From assembly GCA_038373885.1 (NCBI GenBank), contig JAWZYV010016541.1, positions 94,600 through 158,599 of the forward strand: a stretch of 64,000 nucleotides of DNA. The letters are read 5' to 3'. How positions within the stretch are numbered: the first letter of the stretch is position 1; every line of letters begins with the position of its first letter. The translations under genes and the position numbers were made by a program. The DNA comes from Cheiracanthium punctorium (taxonomy: Eukaryota; Arthropoda; Arachnida; Araneae; Cheiracanthiidae). The notes under the pieces were generated by a model. That model worked only from the letters and a program-made list of their open reading frames with translations, had not been told where the DNA came from and did not search any database. Shown piece after piece: positions 1-11,185 of the stretch.

Positions 1-540
1 ATTGAGTAATTACAAATCAATTATTTCCTAACGCCGAAATTAAAAAAGGAAGCCATGTTAAATACCAACGTTATTTAGAAGGAAAGAAATTGATAAACTA
101 AAACTACTAGCAAACCGTCCCAAAAGCCCACGGAGTACTAACCACTTTTGGCATCTCAAAGCATGAGGTGCACGAAGTTGATTAACACCCTTATGAGGTA
201 TATAGATTCTAGAATATTGGATTACTTCATCATTACATATAGTTATGAAAGTGAATAGTACATAAATATAAAAATAATTTCTTATATTGGGTTGGTGCGT
301 TATTATCAGGCGTTTTTTAGACCCGCTAAATTTTAATAAAAATTTACAAAAATTTACTTAATCATTTTTACTTAATTATCACATCCAAGTTATCAATTTG
401 ATTTTAATTTAATTTAATAGTCTAATTAATTAATTAATTAAATAAAAACTTGCAAACTACTGATAATTATGCACTAACCCAATACATATACAGTATGTAT
501 ACAGATAGATAGATAAATGTGCATATAACGATAACAAAAT
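1..540. other. AT-rich stretch without a recognised feature
   Basis: No coding frame, RNA gene or repeat is recognised. A short run of (ttaa)-like sequence lies around 420-445. It leads directly into the tandem foldback array. Confidence 0.6.
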
Positions 541-559
541 AAAAAAATTGATTAAATAT

Positions 560-2650
560 TTGCTATGTACAAATGTTATCACACTGAAAAAATTTCGTTA
601 CTTTTAAAAGCACGTTGTGCTACAGTTACTCGTAACTAAAGCACAACATGCTCACGAAAGAACATTTTTTTTCCTCAGTGTAACGGTTGTAGCAAACAGA
701 ATTTGCCACTTATGATACAAAATACACACAAATGAGGAATAAATTTCCATGCTTGCACTTCAGTCAAACTGAAATACAATATCAAGTTATTTCGCTTCCT
801 ATCTGTGATAATGGATGAAAGCGAAGGTATAGATAAATCAAAAAGCAATTACAATATATACATGCATATGAGCAAAAACTGAAAAGTTTATACTAAAATG
901 ATTAAATATTTTGCTATGTACAAATGTTATAACACTGAAAAAATTTCGTTACTTTTAAAAGCACGCTGTGCTACAGTTACTCGTAACTAAAGCACAACGT
1001 GCGGACGAAAGTAACATTTTTTTCCCCAGTGTAACGGTTGTAGCAAACAGAGTTGCCACTTATGAAACAAAATACACGCAAATGAGGAATAATTTTTCCA
1101 TCTTTGCACTTCAGTCAAACTAAAATACAATATCAAACTATTTCGCTTCCTATCTATGACAATGGGTGAAAGCGGGGGTATACATAAATGAAAAAGCAGT
1201 TACAATATATATATGAGCATAAACTGAAAATATAATACTAAAATGATTAAATATTTTGCTATGTACAAATGTTATCACACTGAAAAAATTTCGTTATTTT
1301 TAAAAGCACGTTGTGGTACAGTTACTCGTAACTAAAGCACAACGTGCGGACGAAAATAAGATTTTTTTCCCAGTGTAACGCTGGTAGCAAACAGAATTTG
1401 CCACTCATGATACAAAATATACACAAATGAGGAATAATTTGTCCATCTTTGCACTTCAGTCAAACTGAAATACAACATCAAGTTATTTCGCTCCCTATCT
1501 ATCATAATGGATGGAAGCGGTGGTGTACATAAATGAAAAAGAAATTACAATATGAGCATAAACTGAAAATATTATACTAAAATGATCATATATTTTGCTA
1601 TGTACAAATGTTATCACACTGAAAAAAATTCAATACTTTTAAAAGCACGTTGTGCTACAGTTACTCGTAACTAAAGCACAACGTGCTGACGAAAGTAACA
1701 TTTTTTTTTCTTCAGTGTAACGGTTGTAGCAAACAGAATTTGCCATTTATGATACAAAATACATACAGATGAGGAATATATTTTCCATGTTTGCACTTCA
1801 GTCAAACTGAAATACAATATCAAGTTATTTCACTTCCTATCTCTTTTAATGGATGAAAGCGAATGTATACATAAATGAAAAAGCAATTACAATATATATA
1901 TATATATATATCAGCACAAACTGAAAAGTTTATACTAAAATGATTAAATATTTTGCTATGTACAAATGTTATTACATCACTACCTTTACCTACACTTTAT
2001 GCAGTAATTTCTTATAACTACAGCAGTTGCAGTTACAGTAAGTACTGCACAACGTGCCGATTAAATTAACGCACTTTTTTACAGAGCAGCGCTGGTAGCA
2101 AAAAGAATTTGCCACACATGACACTAAAAAGTAACATACAAATGAGGCATATTTTCTGCACCGTTGTATGTCATTGAAACTGAAATACAATATCAAATAA
2201 TTTCGCTTTCTATGTATGATAATGAATGAAAGCGAAAGAATACATAAATGAAAACAACTATTTCATATACTATATACATAAATGCGCATAAACTGAAACG
2301 ATTGTACTAAATTGGTTAAATATTTTGCTATGTACAAGCGTCAACACACTGAAAAACAGTTGAGTTACTTTTACCCGGTTTCTGGGCTACAATTACTCGT
2401 AGCAACGGCATAGTAATATGCTGTTACCCGCCCTACAGCATAGCATGCTGTTGTTACAAGTAACTGAAAGTATTTGTTTTTTCAGTGTAGCGCTATTAAT
2501 CAAAAAAGTGACCACGAAAGAAGCAAAATTGGGGCACACAAATGATGTATGTTTTTTTGCCTCTTTGCATTTCAGTGAAGCTGAAATGCGATTTCAAATT
2601 ATTTCGCTACCTACATACGACAATTAATGAAAGCAAAAGTATAAATTAAT
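560..2650. repeat. Tandem array of ~345-bp units, each with a ~100-bp foldback
   Basis: About six units follow one another. The start of the motif ACACTGAAAAA falls near 581, 932, 1277, 1616 and 2346, giving spacings of 339-351 bp. A diverged unit near 1976 has lost the left end of its foldback. In each full unit the segment from ACACTGAAAAA to CAGTGTA (for example 580-682) is an almost complete palindrome. Its centre GCACGTTGTGCT...AGCACAACGTGC encloses a second dyad GTTAC..GTAAC. The remaining ~245 bp contains the conserved block TAGCAAACAGAATTTGCCA and a small dyad TTCAGTCAAACTGAA. The ends resemble a TA-flanked MITE, so the unit looks like a MITE plus flanking DNA that became tandem. No frame is conserved between units. 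Confidence 0.85.
580..682. mobile_element. Foldback MITE, representative copy of the ACACTGAAAAA family
   Basis: This is the clearest copy of the foldback. The arms start ACACTGAAAAAATTTCGTTAC and return as a T-rich stretch ending CAGTGTA. The central hairpin spans about 610-651. Other copies lie in the tandem units downstream, near 2907-3010 (interrupted), 4525-4690 and 60596-60875. No transposase is present, so the copy is non-autonomous. Confidence 0.7.
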
Positions 2651-2734
2651 TTTAAAAACACTTACATATTTTTATATATACACATTTCTGAAAATAGCTG
2701 AGTATTATAAATTGGTGAATACCAATTTATATAT

Positions 2735-2868
2735 GTTGATAATGATATGATGATATGATATGTTGATAATGATATGATGATATGATATGTTGATAATGAT
2801 ATGATGATATGATATGTTGATATGATATGATATGTTGATATGATATGATATGTTGATATGATTTAAAT
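2735..2868. repeat. GATATGATATGTT microsatellite
   Basis: Simple sequence built from gatatgat, gatatgtt and gataat words, repeated for about 130 bp. It separates the main foldback array from the next foldback unit. Confidence 0.9.
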
Positions 2869-2869
2869 A

Positions 2870-4060
2870 TGTTGGAATATTGGAAATATGTTGCTATGAA
2901 CAAACATTGCTACACTGAAAAACGTTGCTTTACTTTTATTCGCTCTTTGTGCTATAATTACTTGCAGCTACAGCATAGCGTGCTGGAGTTACAAGTACAG
3001 CACAACATGCTTTTAAGGGGATGGTGGACATTAAAAAGTTTTTTTTTATTTAATAAGATAGGATTATGAAATTTTGTATTTTATTATATTAAACTAAAAG
3101 CATTATAAACAACTGAAAAAATATTTAATTTTTTTAAATATTAGTAATTAATTAAAAATTAATTAATTTTTTAATTATGCGTTTTAATTTTAACTTTTTT
3201 TAGTAATTTTGTTTTATAATAGCATAAAGATATATTTTTAAAAAAGTCTGTGTATCGGTTTTTGATTCGACCGAGTAGTTAATTTTTGTAGAAATATTTT
3301 CATGGATATATACCAAACTTTCCCGAAATTTTTCAGTTTTCGTAAATAAAAGTGAAATTTCATAATCGAAATTTTGACCCTATTTAAAAAGGATACACAA
3401 ATTTATTGTAATATATGAGTAGAATGTTTGTAGTAAATTTTGTACAATTCCGACCAAAATTAAGTCGAATGGAGCATTTTGAAGGCAAGAAAATCACAAA
3501 AAACTTGATTTGGAGAAAATACAGTTTAAAGTGTAATTTTCCATTTACCTTTAATACCGTCTCTTCTGAATAATTTTATTTATGATTTTACCTTAACAAA
3601 ACATATTTTTAAAATAATTTCATTCGAATATTAGCTTATTTTATAAAACGTTCAATAAAAATTGTGACGTGTTTATTTACGCGTTTGTTTGCATTTTTGT
3701 GGACATTTAACTGTCCCTTTTAATTTTTTCAAACCCTAATATCTTTTTACAAAATTGCCGTAGACATACGCGGTTTTTTCTCTATGGTTTAGCTTTAACT
3801 GTAGAATATTAGTATGTAAAAAAGAAAAACACATTTTTGGGCCAATTTTGATGATTTGGGTGTCCAGCATCCCCTTAAAAGTAAAGTTTTTTTTAGTGCA
3901 GCAATGATAGCAAAAGTAAATTTGCTACATGTGTCACAAAAGGTGAACCCACAAACGAGGCCTACTTTTTGTCTGTTTGCATATCCAGTAAACTGAAATA
4001 CAATATCTACTATGTACAGAATGAGAATGAAAGCGAAATGATGCATATAAACACGGACGT
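2870..4060. repeat. Diverged foldback unit split by an insertion
   Basis: The unit begins with the family sequence at 2907 (ACACTGAAAAACGTTGC) and its central hairpin around 2950-3008. It is then broken by the TTAA-flanked element 3013-3878. The right half resumes at about 3885 with the poly-T/CAGTG end, the GCAAAAGTAAATTTGC block and the 'aactgaaatacaatatc' block. The host repeat therefore existed before the insertion. Confidence 0.7.
3013..3878. mobile_element. TTAA-flanked non-autonomous DNA transposon (piggyBac-type target site)
   Basis: Terminal inverted repeats begin TTAAGGGGATGGTGGACA at 3013. They end as the reverse complement of TTAAGGGGATGCTGGACACC at 3878, with one mismatch in the first 18 bp. 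TTAA lies at both ends (3013-3016, 3875-3878), the target site used by piggyBac-like transposases. The 866-bp interior is very AT-rich, with short self-complementary runs such as taattaattaaaaattaatt, and has no transposase frame. TTAA is also used by some other superfamilies, so the assignment rests on target site only. Confidence 0.75.
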
Positions 4061-4489
4061 ATATAAGGGGGAAGGGGTTTTAAGGGATCTGAACACTCCC
4101 CTTAGTCTACACACAACGCTAATTATAGCCGAATATTTCTCTTTGAATCTATCAATCAAAATACTATACTGTAAAAAAGATTTAAATTTTATATAAATTT
4201 TGAATACTTTATAAAAAATTATATTAATTTTGTAAATTCTATAATTCAGTAGGTAAGAAACACAACTTTCTATAAATTATTTAAAACATTTTAGCGCGGT
4301 TGAAAATTTTTACTAGATGTAAAATTAATTGTCAATTAAACTTATACAGCATTATTACAGCATATTATATGCCATTATACAGCAAGAATGGACACCTTCC
4401 ATATATAGCTACGCCCGTGCCTATAAATGTAAACATAATTGCATGTATTTATACATAAATAGAGGATAAGGAGAATAAACTGGTCAGAT

Positions 4490-4960
4490 AATACTGAATT
4501 GGCTAAATATTTTGCTATGCACAAGTGTTATACTGAAAAATATAGGATTACTTTTATCCATCCGTTTCGCTAGAGTTACTTGTAACTACAGCATAATATG
4601 CTGGCCCTTACTACAGCATAACATGCAGTACTTACAAATAACTACAGAGCAACACACAGTTAAAAGTGACGCATTTTTTTTCAGTGCAGCCGCAGTAGCT
4701 AAACAAATTTGCCACAAATGACGGACACACAAATTATCACTTTGTGCCTCTTTGGACTTCAGCCAAACTGAAGTACAAAATAAAATTATTTTACTTTATA
4801 AATATGAGAATAAGTGAAGCGAAATAATTCATATGTATGAAAAAATAGAATGTATCTATTTACAATTTAACATATTAATGAATGATGATTATATTAAATT
4901 GGTTAAACATTTTAGTATGTACAAATATTACTTAATTTTTAGCAGTTATGGCAAATATAG
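4490..4960. repeat. Last diverged copies of the foldback unit
   Basis: The recurrent leader 'aaatattttgctatgcacaa' is followed near 4530 by TACTGAAAAATA, a dyad-rich CATAATATGCTGG...CATAACATGC centre, then TTTTTTTCAGTGCAGC and the AAATTTGCC block near 4697. A further remnant near 4900-4970 keeps only the leader and a GGCAAATATAGTTTGCC hairpin. Divergence from the main array is clearly greater than between the units at 0.6-2 kb. Confidence 0.65.
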
Positions 4961-5024
4961 TTTGCCTTATAAAAAGGAGAAAATGTGATGTGCACTTGAA
5001 ACTTATTATTTAGCTTAAAAATGA

Positions 5025-5450
5025 ATTGTTTGAGAACTGTACAACACTACATTTTGTGAAACAAAATAAAAAGTATTAAATATGATCAAATGTGAATAAA
5101 TGTGAATAAATGTGATTAAATGCGAATAAATGCGAATAAATGCGATTAAATGCGATTAAATACGATTAAATGAGATTAAATAGCTTTCTATATACATGTT
5201 TGAGAAATATACAATACTACATTTTGTGAAATAAAATAAAAAGTATTAAATATGATCAAATGTGATTAAATGCGAATAAATGAGATTAAATAGCTTTCTA
5301 TATACATGTTTGAGAACTATACAACACTACATTTTGTGAAACAAAATAAAAAGTATTAAATATGATCAAATGTGAATAAATGTGATTAAATGCGAATAAA
5401 TACGATTAAATGCGAATAAATGAGATTAAATAGCTTTCTATATACATGAA
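5025..5450. repeat. Composite minisatellite: a fixed block plus a variable number of 10-mers
   Basis: A block of about 70 bp (ttgagaactatacaacacta...aagtattaaatatgatc) occurs three times, starting near 5029, 5202 and 5311. Each block is followed by a different number of 10-bp words of the form aaatgYgaWt, then by 'agctttctatatacatg'. This is a two-level repeat in which the inner 10-mer expanded differently in each outer copy. Confidence 0.85.
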
Positions 5451-5764
5451 TTATTTAAAAACTTTACAAGACAAAATTTTTTAGTCCTGCATTGCTAAAA
5501 ATACACACGCATAAATATTGCCTTGTAAGCCTCTAAAATTTATGAAGTCTGGGAAAAAATCCACTATGTACATAAACAATATGGAGGTAAAAATATTCCA
5601 CTTGTTTGTCAACCACTCTGATCAGGTTATAAAAATTCTTGCCGTAACCAAGATGTCCAATTCAATCGGAAATATTTGTCCGCAAGTTGTAATCAAGATA
5701 ATGTATGTCCGTCGAGTTAGGCAGATATAAATTGCCTTTATCAAGACAGCATGAAAGCTCAAGG

Positions 5765-5855
5765 CGTGTTGAGTCACGGAGAGTAAGAACAGTTCTCGAT
5801 CCATAACCCAAGATGCGTCGAGTCACGGAGAGTAAAAGTTCTCAATCCGTATTAG
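5765..5855. repeat. Short direct duplication
   Basis: GAGTCACGGAGAGTAA followed by a variant of agttctcgatccata occurs near 5770 and again near 5819, about 49 bp apart. No gene is recognised around it. Confidence 0.75.
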
Positions 5856-6950
5856 GTTCTTGAAATCTACTACAGCGGAAAAGCACGGCATGAATTGAAG
5901 ACAAAATGCACGCATATTGACGTACCAAATAAATAAACAATAAACAATCAAATCAAAACAACTGCTATATTTTAAGTATGCAATGTAATGTGCGTATGCA
6001 AAGATAATTAAACTCTAGCAAAATTAACAAAATAAAAGTAATAAAAGATCTTTAACCGTCAACAAAAACATAAGTAAATTTGGCAGATTAGCTTATGGCA
6101 GAAGCTCTTTCTTGAAATACATAAAAATTATTTACTTTAAAATAAATAAAGTTCAATGCATTTTGTCTTCATAATTCCACACACTGTTGAATCATGGTTT
6201 AACAAACATGGTACAACATATATTAAGTCAAGAGGTTATATTAAATAAGAATTATTTATTTAAATAATGAAAGCTGTTTAAATTTCTGTTATAAGAATTT
6301 AAAAAAATAATGGAAATGGATAGATAAATCATTCATGGGTAGTTTAAATTTCGAAAGTTTAGCAATTTTAAAGATTATTTCTATATTATTTAAAGTTTCA
6401 GAAGTTTTAAATATATATTAGTTCGTAATTTTATAAAATACAAGAGAATGGATTATAATTTTAATAGAATTACAAAAGATATGAGAAGAAAAAAGTTAAG
6501 GATACTAATTAACATAAAATTTAAGAACACTTTAAATATATTTAAATCGTTTTGAATTAATGTCAATATATATTAGAATTGGATACTGGGATGAAAGTAT
6601 ATAATTAAAAAATGAGTTGAACTATTTTAATAATTTTGAAAAAAATTGTTTAAAATTATGATATTTTTAAATTAAAATGTACTGAATGTGGAACATCAAG
6701 ATAAGGCTTAATATAGATAGACCAGGTGTATATGAGGCTTGATTAAATCATGATTCAACTCTCTTATCTAAAATTCCAAACCATGCCATTCAGTAAATTC
6801 TAAATGCACTGCTTTTTTTTGTTAAACGTTGTAAATTGATGACCGTTAGAATAATTATGTTTGAATCGTTAAATAAAAGGATGAAGGTATGAAGAGCTTC
6901 TTTGCCATGTAGTAGAAAATGAATCCCAATCAGCAGCAATTCGTTTCAGA
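5856..6950. other. AT-rich interval without a recognised gene
   Basis: No frame longer than chance and no recognisable protein similarity. A weak inverted pair (ttgaatcatggttta near 6187 and taaatcatgattcaa near 6746) could be the ends of a decayed ~570-bp element, but the flanks give no support. Confidence 0.5.
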
Positions 6951-6954
6951 AAGA

Positions 6955-7195
6955 AAAAGAAATTTGATATTGAAGAAGTAGTTGCTTACGAAAGGTATTG
7001 TAGTCAATGTAGAGTTGTAGAAATATGCTATTGTTGAAGCAGTTGCTTACGAAATGTATTGTAGTCATTATAGAATTGAGGGAATCTGATATTGCAGAAG
7101 TTGCTTACGGAGGGTGAGTTGAAGAAAACTGATATTGTAGAAGGAGTATCTTTCGAAACGAATTGACTCGTTGAGTTGAAGAGGAGTCTTCAAAC
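6955..7195. repeat. Degenerate ~65-bp tandem repeat
   Basis: Four imperfect units share gatattg(a)agaag, gttgcttacgaa, and attgtagtca words. The third and fourth are shortened and diverged. No frame runs through all of them. Confidence 0.7.
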
Positions 7196-7274
7196 AGAAG
7201 TTGAGAGACTAGAAACTGGAAATAGATTTTGAAAGTGATTTTAGAAATAGTAATTTATTGTTGAAAAATAATTG

Positions 7275-8099
7275 TACAGTGCGGAAAAAAAACGAACTCA
7301 GACATCTTCGATTTTAGGCTGTGACTGAAAAAATGCTGTTTAGACCTATGGTTATAGTTTAACGTAATTTATTTGTCTATATAAATTTATTATTTTATTT
7401 TTTATATATTTGTTTATTATTTATATCCTTATTTATTTTTGAAGTTACATTCACATATTTATTTTTATTTAGTTTAAAATTTGTCATATAAATACATACA
7501 TACATATATATATATATAAACTCCTGTATATAAAAAATGCAACTCTATAAAGGAATCCTCAAAATAAAATGAAATTTAATTCACAAACGACTTGTATTAG
7601 TACAAATAAATGATTAAATTTTCATAGCAAAAAAAAAGAATATTAAGTGTCCGAAATCATTATTTGGTGTGGCCAACATGCACTGCAATAAGTGCTTCTG
7701 TACGACGTGACATAGAGTCAAACAGATTTTGAATGTATACTTGGGTAAGAGCATTTCTCATTTCTTGTAGTCGTACCCAAAGCTTTGAGTCTCGTTTGTG
7801 CCAATCATGAAGTCTGTATTTGCTCAATGGGTGAATTGTAAAGAATTAAATTCAGAAAAACACCTTAAGGATCAGTTTTAAATAAATTGCATGATATTTT
7901 CAAAAATATCGGCCTGAATAGCGCCTAAATTTATTTTCTGGGATCTGAACATGAATTATGTTTCAATATTTGGATAACCCCCCTGAGAAAAAAAAAAAAA
8001 AAAAGAAAGATGAACGAAAAGAAAATGGTGGATTTTTTTTCTGCACATCAGTTTAAACGAAAGATGCTGCTTGAGTATGGATTTTTTTTTCGCTCTGTA
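7275..8099 (-). mobile_element. Degraded Tc1/mariner-like transposon
   Basis: The ends are TACAGTGCGGAAAAAAAACG at 7275 and, read inwards on the other strand, TACAGAGCGAAAAAAAAATC from 8099. They are imperfect inverted repeats with similarity continuing to about 60 bp. TA lies at both ends (7275-7276 and 8098-8099), as expected for this superfamily. A transposase C-terminus is readable on the minus strand at 7660-7840. The rest of the ~1-kb coding region is deleted or unrecognisable, so the copy is dead. Confidence 0.8.
7660..7840 (-). pseudogene. Tc1-like transposase, C-terminal fragment
   Basis: About 59 codons are open on the minus strand, ending at a TAA at 7660-7662. The translation contains KLWVRLQEMRNAL, then YIQNLFDSMSRR, then ends in VGHTK. 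This matches the closing part of Tc1-family DDE transposases, where an IxxLxxSMPRR motif is followed by a terminal GGHTKY-like signature. Upstream the frame is closed by a stop near 7841. No catalytic D or E motif is visible and the N-terminal DNA-binding domain is absent. Intact family members are roughly 340 residues, so only about one sixth survives. It lies inside inverted repeats with TA flanks, which independently supports the call. It cannot encode a working enzyme. Confidence 0.85.
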
Positions 8100-8500
8100 C
8101 AATCAATATTTACTAAAATTCATTGTGATTCAAATTAAATATCTGATTTAAAACTACAGATTTTCATTTTTTCTCTCAATATTTTATTAACGCTACTTTT
8201 TCAGCGTTTTTTCAGAAAGGTGGAATAGAAAGGTTGCAGGGCAATTTCAGACTCGATGGTCAAAATCGTTTTCCATACTTCATGTTGCAGGAAATATGGT
8301 TTAATTACTACATTGAACCTTTCAGTTATTTTTACGTTTATATTGTTAAAAAATGTTCTCCTAAGTTTTTTAGGTGTTTTGCGTCATAGCAAACCTACGC
8401 AAAGGGCATCTGCCTACATTTGGAGTGACATGGTCGCCCGTATGATTATTTGTAGGGGAGGGGGATGGCAAGTTAACGATTCTGCTCAAGAAGATACTAT
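8100..8500. other. No supported gene
   Basis: A 105-codon plus-strand frame starts at 8256 but shows no recognisable domain. Its last 24 codons run into the palindromic MITE at 8501, which argues against it being a real coding region. Confidence 0.5.
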
Positions 8501-8607
8501 CCTAGTAGCCCAATTAGTCCAAAAGACGTTTAAAACACGTTTTTTAACGTCGGAAAACGTTTTTCCAACGTAATTTGAACGTTTTTTGAACTAGTTGTGC
8601 TACTAGG
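8501..8607. mobile_element. Short palindromic MITE
   Basis: The left arm CCTAGTAGCCCAATTAGTCC is answered by a right arm whose reverse complement is CCTAGTAGCACAACTAGTTC. Complementarity continues inwards through aaaacgttnaaa blocks, so nearly the whole 107 bp folds on itself. The interior is rich in AACGTT words. No TSD is certain. Confidence 0.75.
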
Positions 8608-9309
8608 GTATATTGTAGTATTACGTAAATCATTACGGTAATAAATATTTTTCCAGGTAACTATGGGGGGTAATACCCCCCCCATCTCCCATCTTCACAT
8701 AAGTATGGACGCCCACGGGGATGAAATTCTCCTGGAATCTAATATTAAAAGAGGATACAGCTGCAATTGTGAATTGAATGTGTTGCATAGAAATGCTAAA
8801 AATGTGAACTTTCGTTCCAAAGTCAAACTTTTAGCGGATTTTGTTTTGGATAGATTTTGAAATCTGGTGATCATGAAAGACTAAAAACAGCTAAATGTTA
8901 ATGACGCAAAATGCAAATAACTTGTTTAAACTGTCCAATTTTGTCCTTTTTCATTTTTATAAGAAACGTTAAGTTTTATGTACATATACTATATATATTT
9001 ATGAACATATACAGGTTGTGTCAAACTGTTTGACCAGTGAGACACTTTTTAAATTAATATAATCTGCACCACCATATAGTTCGCACGAGAAATGCATAGC
9101 AGCTTAAAAGATACAAGTAAAACGATAGCTATATTTATTAATAATAACATTTAAAAAAACCAAATAATGGAAAATACATTATACGAAAAAAAAAAAAAAC
9201 ATTTGTTTTTAAGCGTGACATAATATTTATTTGCAGTAGCTTCAGTAAAAATACTAAAGTGAATAATAACGTGAATCAGTTAAATTACCATTTATCTGTC
9301 AGGTTTTTA
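8608..9309. other. No supported gene
   Basis: AT-rich sequence with a poly-A tract at about 9186-9199. Nothing is recognised on either strand. Confidence 0.5.
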
Positions 9310-9451
9310 AGATAATAATTAGTCTTTTTTTTTGCTAGACGAGGCAAACATTTTTAACATTACGGTATAGGGATTTTGCGAGACAAGACAAAGCTTTCAA
9401 GCTCTTTTGCGAGACGCGAGACTTCTATTTTCCGTGTCGCGTCCATCCCTA
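9310..9451. mobile_element. hAT-like MITE, left end lost
   Basis: The right terminus reads GTCCATCCCTA, the reverse complement of TAGGGATGGACGCGACACGG. The body contains TAACATTACGGTATAGGGA and repeated 'gcgagac' words. The same body occurs at 15682-15836, whose left end TAGGAATGGATGCGAGAC is the matching inverted terminus. A TAGGG-type terminus fits hAT elements. The left end of this copy has decayed. Confidence 0.65.
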
Positions 9452-9611
9452 AGGATAGGCCGGCATATAGTAGTTTCAAACAATTTCAAATTGCTACACA
9501 TGTTTATAACCATCTATATTTATCACATGCTTGAAACTTCATTTAATAGGCGTGTAGAGTAATCTGAAAACTGCTGTTTGTTTATGAGATATAGCGTTAT
9601 CTGTAACGAAA

Positions 9612-9685
9612 TTTGTTTTGTTAAAGCAAGCCCACTAGGGCTATTTTCCAAAGAGAGAAATGCCTTGTGCGAAAGATAGGGAAGA
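9612..9685 (-). mobile_element. SINE fragment (3' part)
   Basis: The minus-strand copy keeps the 3' signature (TTAAAGCAAGCCCACTAGGG, then CTATTTTCCAAAGAGAGAAA, tgccttg) shared by other SINE copies here and then loses similarity. Confidence 0.6.
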
Positions 9686-9739
9686 AATCAAATAACATAC
9701 TTTCGCGCGTATAGTTGTTGGAATATCTGAGTCAAAAAT

Positions 9740-9925
9740 GAGGCGATGAAGCACTGAACATGACAGATGGCCGCGCAGTTATTGATCTAACGGTCTGGAG
9801 TTTCAGGCGGTTTTCTCCAGATTTAACTTAAATAAGCGTTAGAACCCGTTAAAAATTCCTCCTCTTAAGGGGTACCGTCTTTTGGCAGACAGATCTTGTG
9901 TAGCTTTGCCTTGAACACAAAATAA
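9740..9925 (+). mobile_element. tRNA-derived SINE, 5' head eroded
   Basis: From about 9772 the copy reads GATCTAACGGTCTGGAGTTT, then GGCGGTTTTCTCCAGA, CGTTAGAACCCGTTAAAAA, and ends TGTAGCTTTGCCTTGAACAC with an A-rich tail. These are the diagnostic body and 3' end of the family. The tRNA-like head before 9770 is only partly recognisable. Confidence 0.8.
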
Positions 9926-10039
9926 AACGAAATCTAAAATGCTATATTTTCTCATCTGCGGACTATACAGTGTTGTGGATTATCTAATGATTCTTTTATG
10001 TATAAGATCGAGTTTGCTATCAAATAGTTCACACTTCAA

Positions 10040-10260
10040 ACCATCAAACCGAGTGGATAAAACACTGAATATGGTAGATGCTGAAGTGTCAAAGTCCCGC
10101 GTTCGGAGCTAACGCGCCGATGTCGTTCTAACGATCTGGAGTTTTGGTCGGTCTTCTCTGGACGTAACGTGAGTAATAGTTGGAACTCCTTACAAAGTCC
10201 GTCGACCAAAACAGCCCCTTAGGCAGATGGTTCTTGTGTACGTTTGCCGTAACACAAAAC
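10040..10260 (+). mobile_element. tRNA-derived SINE
   Basis: It begins with the tRNA-like A-box region CCGAGTGGATAAAACACTGA. A diverged B-box-like stretch follows (tcaaagtcccgc). The body (GATCTGGAGTTTTGGTCGG, TCTTCTCTGGACGTAACG) leads to the 3' end TTAGGCAGATGGTTCTTGTG and a terminal AACACAAAAC tail. The head resembles a class II tRNA (Leu/Ser type), judged only from the GTGGCCGAGTGG-like A box seen in better copies. Confidence 0.85.
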
Positions 10261-10261
10261 A

Positions 10262-10910
10262 ATCAAGCCATCAAAATCGGGCAAAAACAAGTAGACGGCT
10301 AAGAAAGTTTTTCTTAATGTGTGGTTTCTGTAATTTACTAAAGCGCGTTTTTTAAATTATGGTTAAATTAATGAAGCAAGTAGTCTTTTGCTACTTGCAT
10401 TTTTACTAATTTTTTAGTATCTAAAATGCTTTGTTGTCTAACTCAAATCGCATCGTGGTAGGGTGAAGGGCTTTTTATTAAAACTCAAAATGTTTCAGAA
10501 CTTTTATAATGCGACGGTAGATAGCAGCACTAGACAATTTTTATCAGCATCCAAAGTGTTTTTCATTAATATTTTAAATTTTACGATAGATGGCAGCACC
10601 AGATATTATTCTAAATTGTTTTAAATTATATGGCTATATCCAGTAAATTCGAAAAAAGAAACTTCCATCAGAAATGTAAATCCTGTAACATTCTGATTTC
10701 CCACAAAAACAGCATCACCTTTATAAGCCATATTTAGCTGGAAAATAATCATTTTACAATATTTTTTAGGTGAAAAAGAAAACTAATGCTTTTATAGTTG
10801 TATAGTTGAACTAAGAAAATAATCATAATTTTAACTTTCGATGTTTTAATTAACTATTTTAAAAGATAGACGAGGCTACCTGTGATTGATTCGCTTAATT
10901 TTTCATGGTG
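10262..10910. other. No supported gene; short duplicated motif
   Basis: GATAGATGGCAGCACCAGA near 10582 is a close copy of GGTAGATAGCAGCACTAGAC near 10515, about 65 bp apart. Otherwise nothing is recognised. Confidence 0.5.
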
Positions 10911-10912
10911 CT

Positions 10913-11185
10913 GTTTTGTTAAAGCAAAGCACATTAGGGCTATCTGCCAAAGAGTGAAATGCCTTGCGTGGAAGAATTTTAAGGGGTTCTAAGATGTATT
11001 CACGTTCTAACCGAAGAAAACAACCCAACGCTCCACACCGTTTGTGTGTGTTGTGCGAAGGCAAAGCTACGCAAGGGCTACCTGCCAATGGTGGGAGTGC
11101 CTTCGTTGGAAGACTTTTGAAGGGGTTCTAGTGGGTATTTACGTTACATCTCTAGAAGACCTTTAGATCGCCACCCGCGCGAGTG
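10913..11185 (-). mobile_element. Two fused truncated SINE copies
   Basis: On the minus strand two 3' halves of the SINE lie in tandem, 10913-11050 and 11055-11185. Each shows the sequence of GCAAAGC(TACG/ACATT)AGGGCTA(C/T)CTGCC, then the GGGGTTCTA block, then the 'ttcacgtt' or 'ttacgtt' block. The second also keeps AGATCGCCACCCGCGCGAG, near the tRNA-head junction. Similar pairs occur at 17.5 and 19.3 kb. Confidence 0.75.

Noticed and set aside
6186..6760. ~570-bp transposon bounded by ttgaatcatggttta / taaatcatgattcaa
   Set aside because: Only 15 bp match, in AT-rich DNA, without a credible target duplication or extension of the similarity.
8256..8573. 105-codon plus-strand frame as a gene
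   Set aside because: It has no recognisable domain or splice context, and its 3' part lies inside a palindromic MITE.
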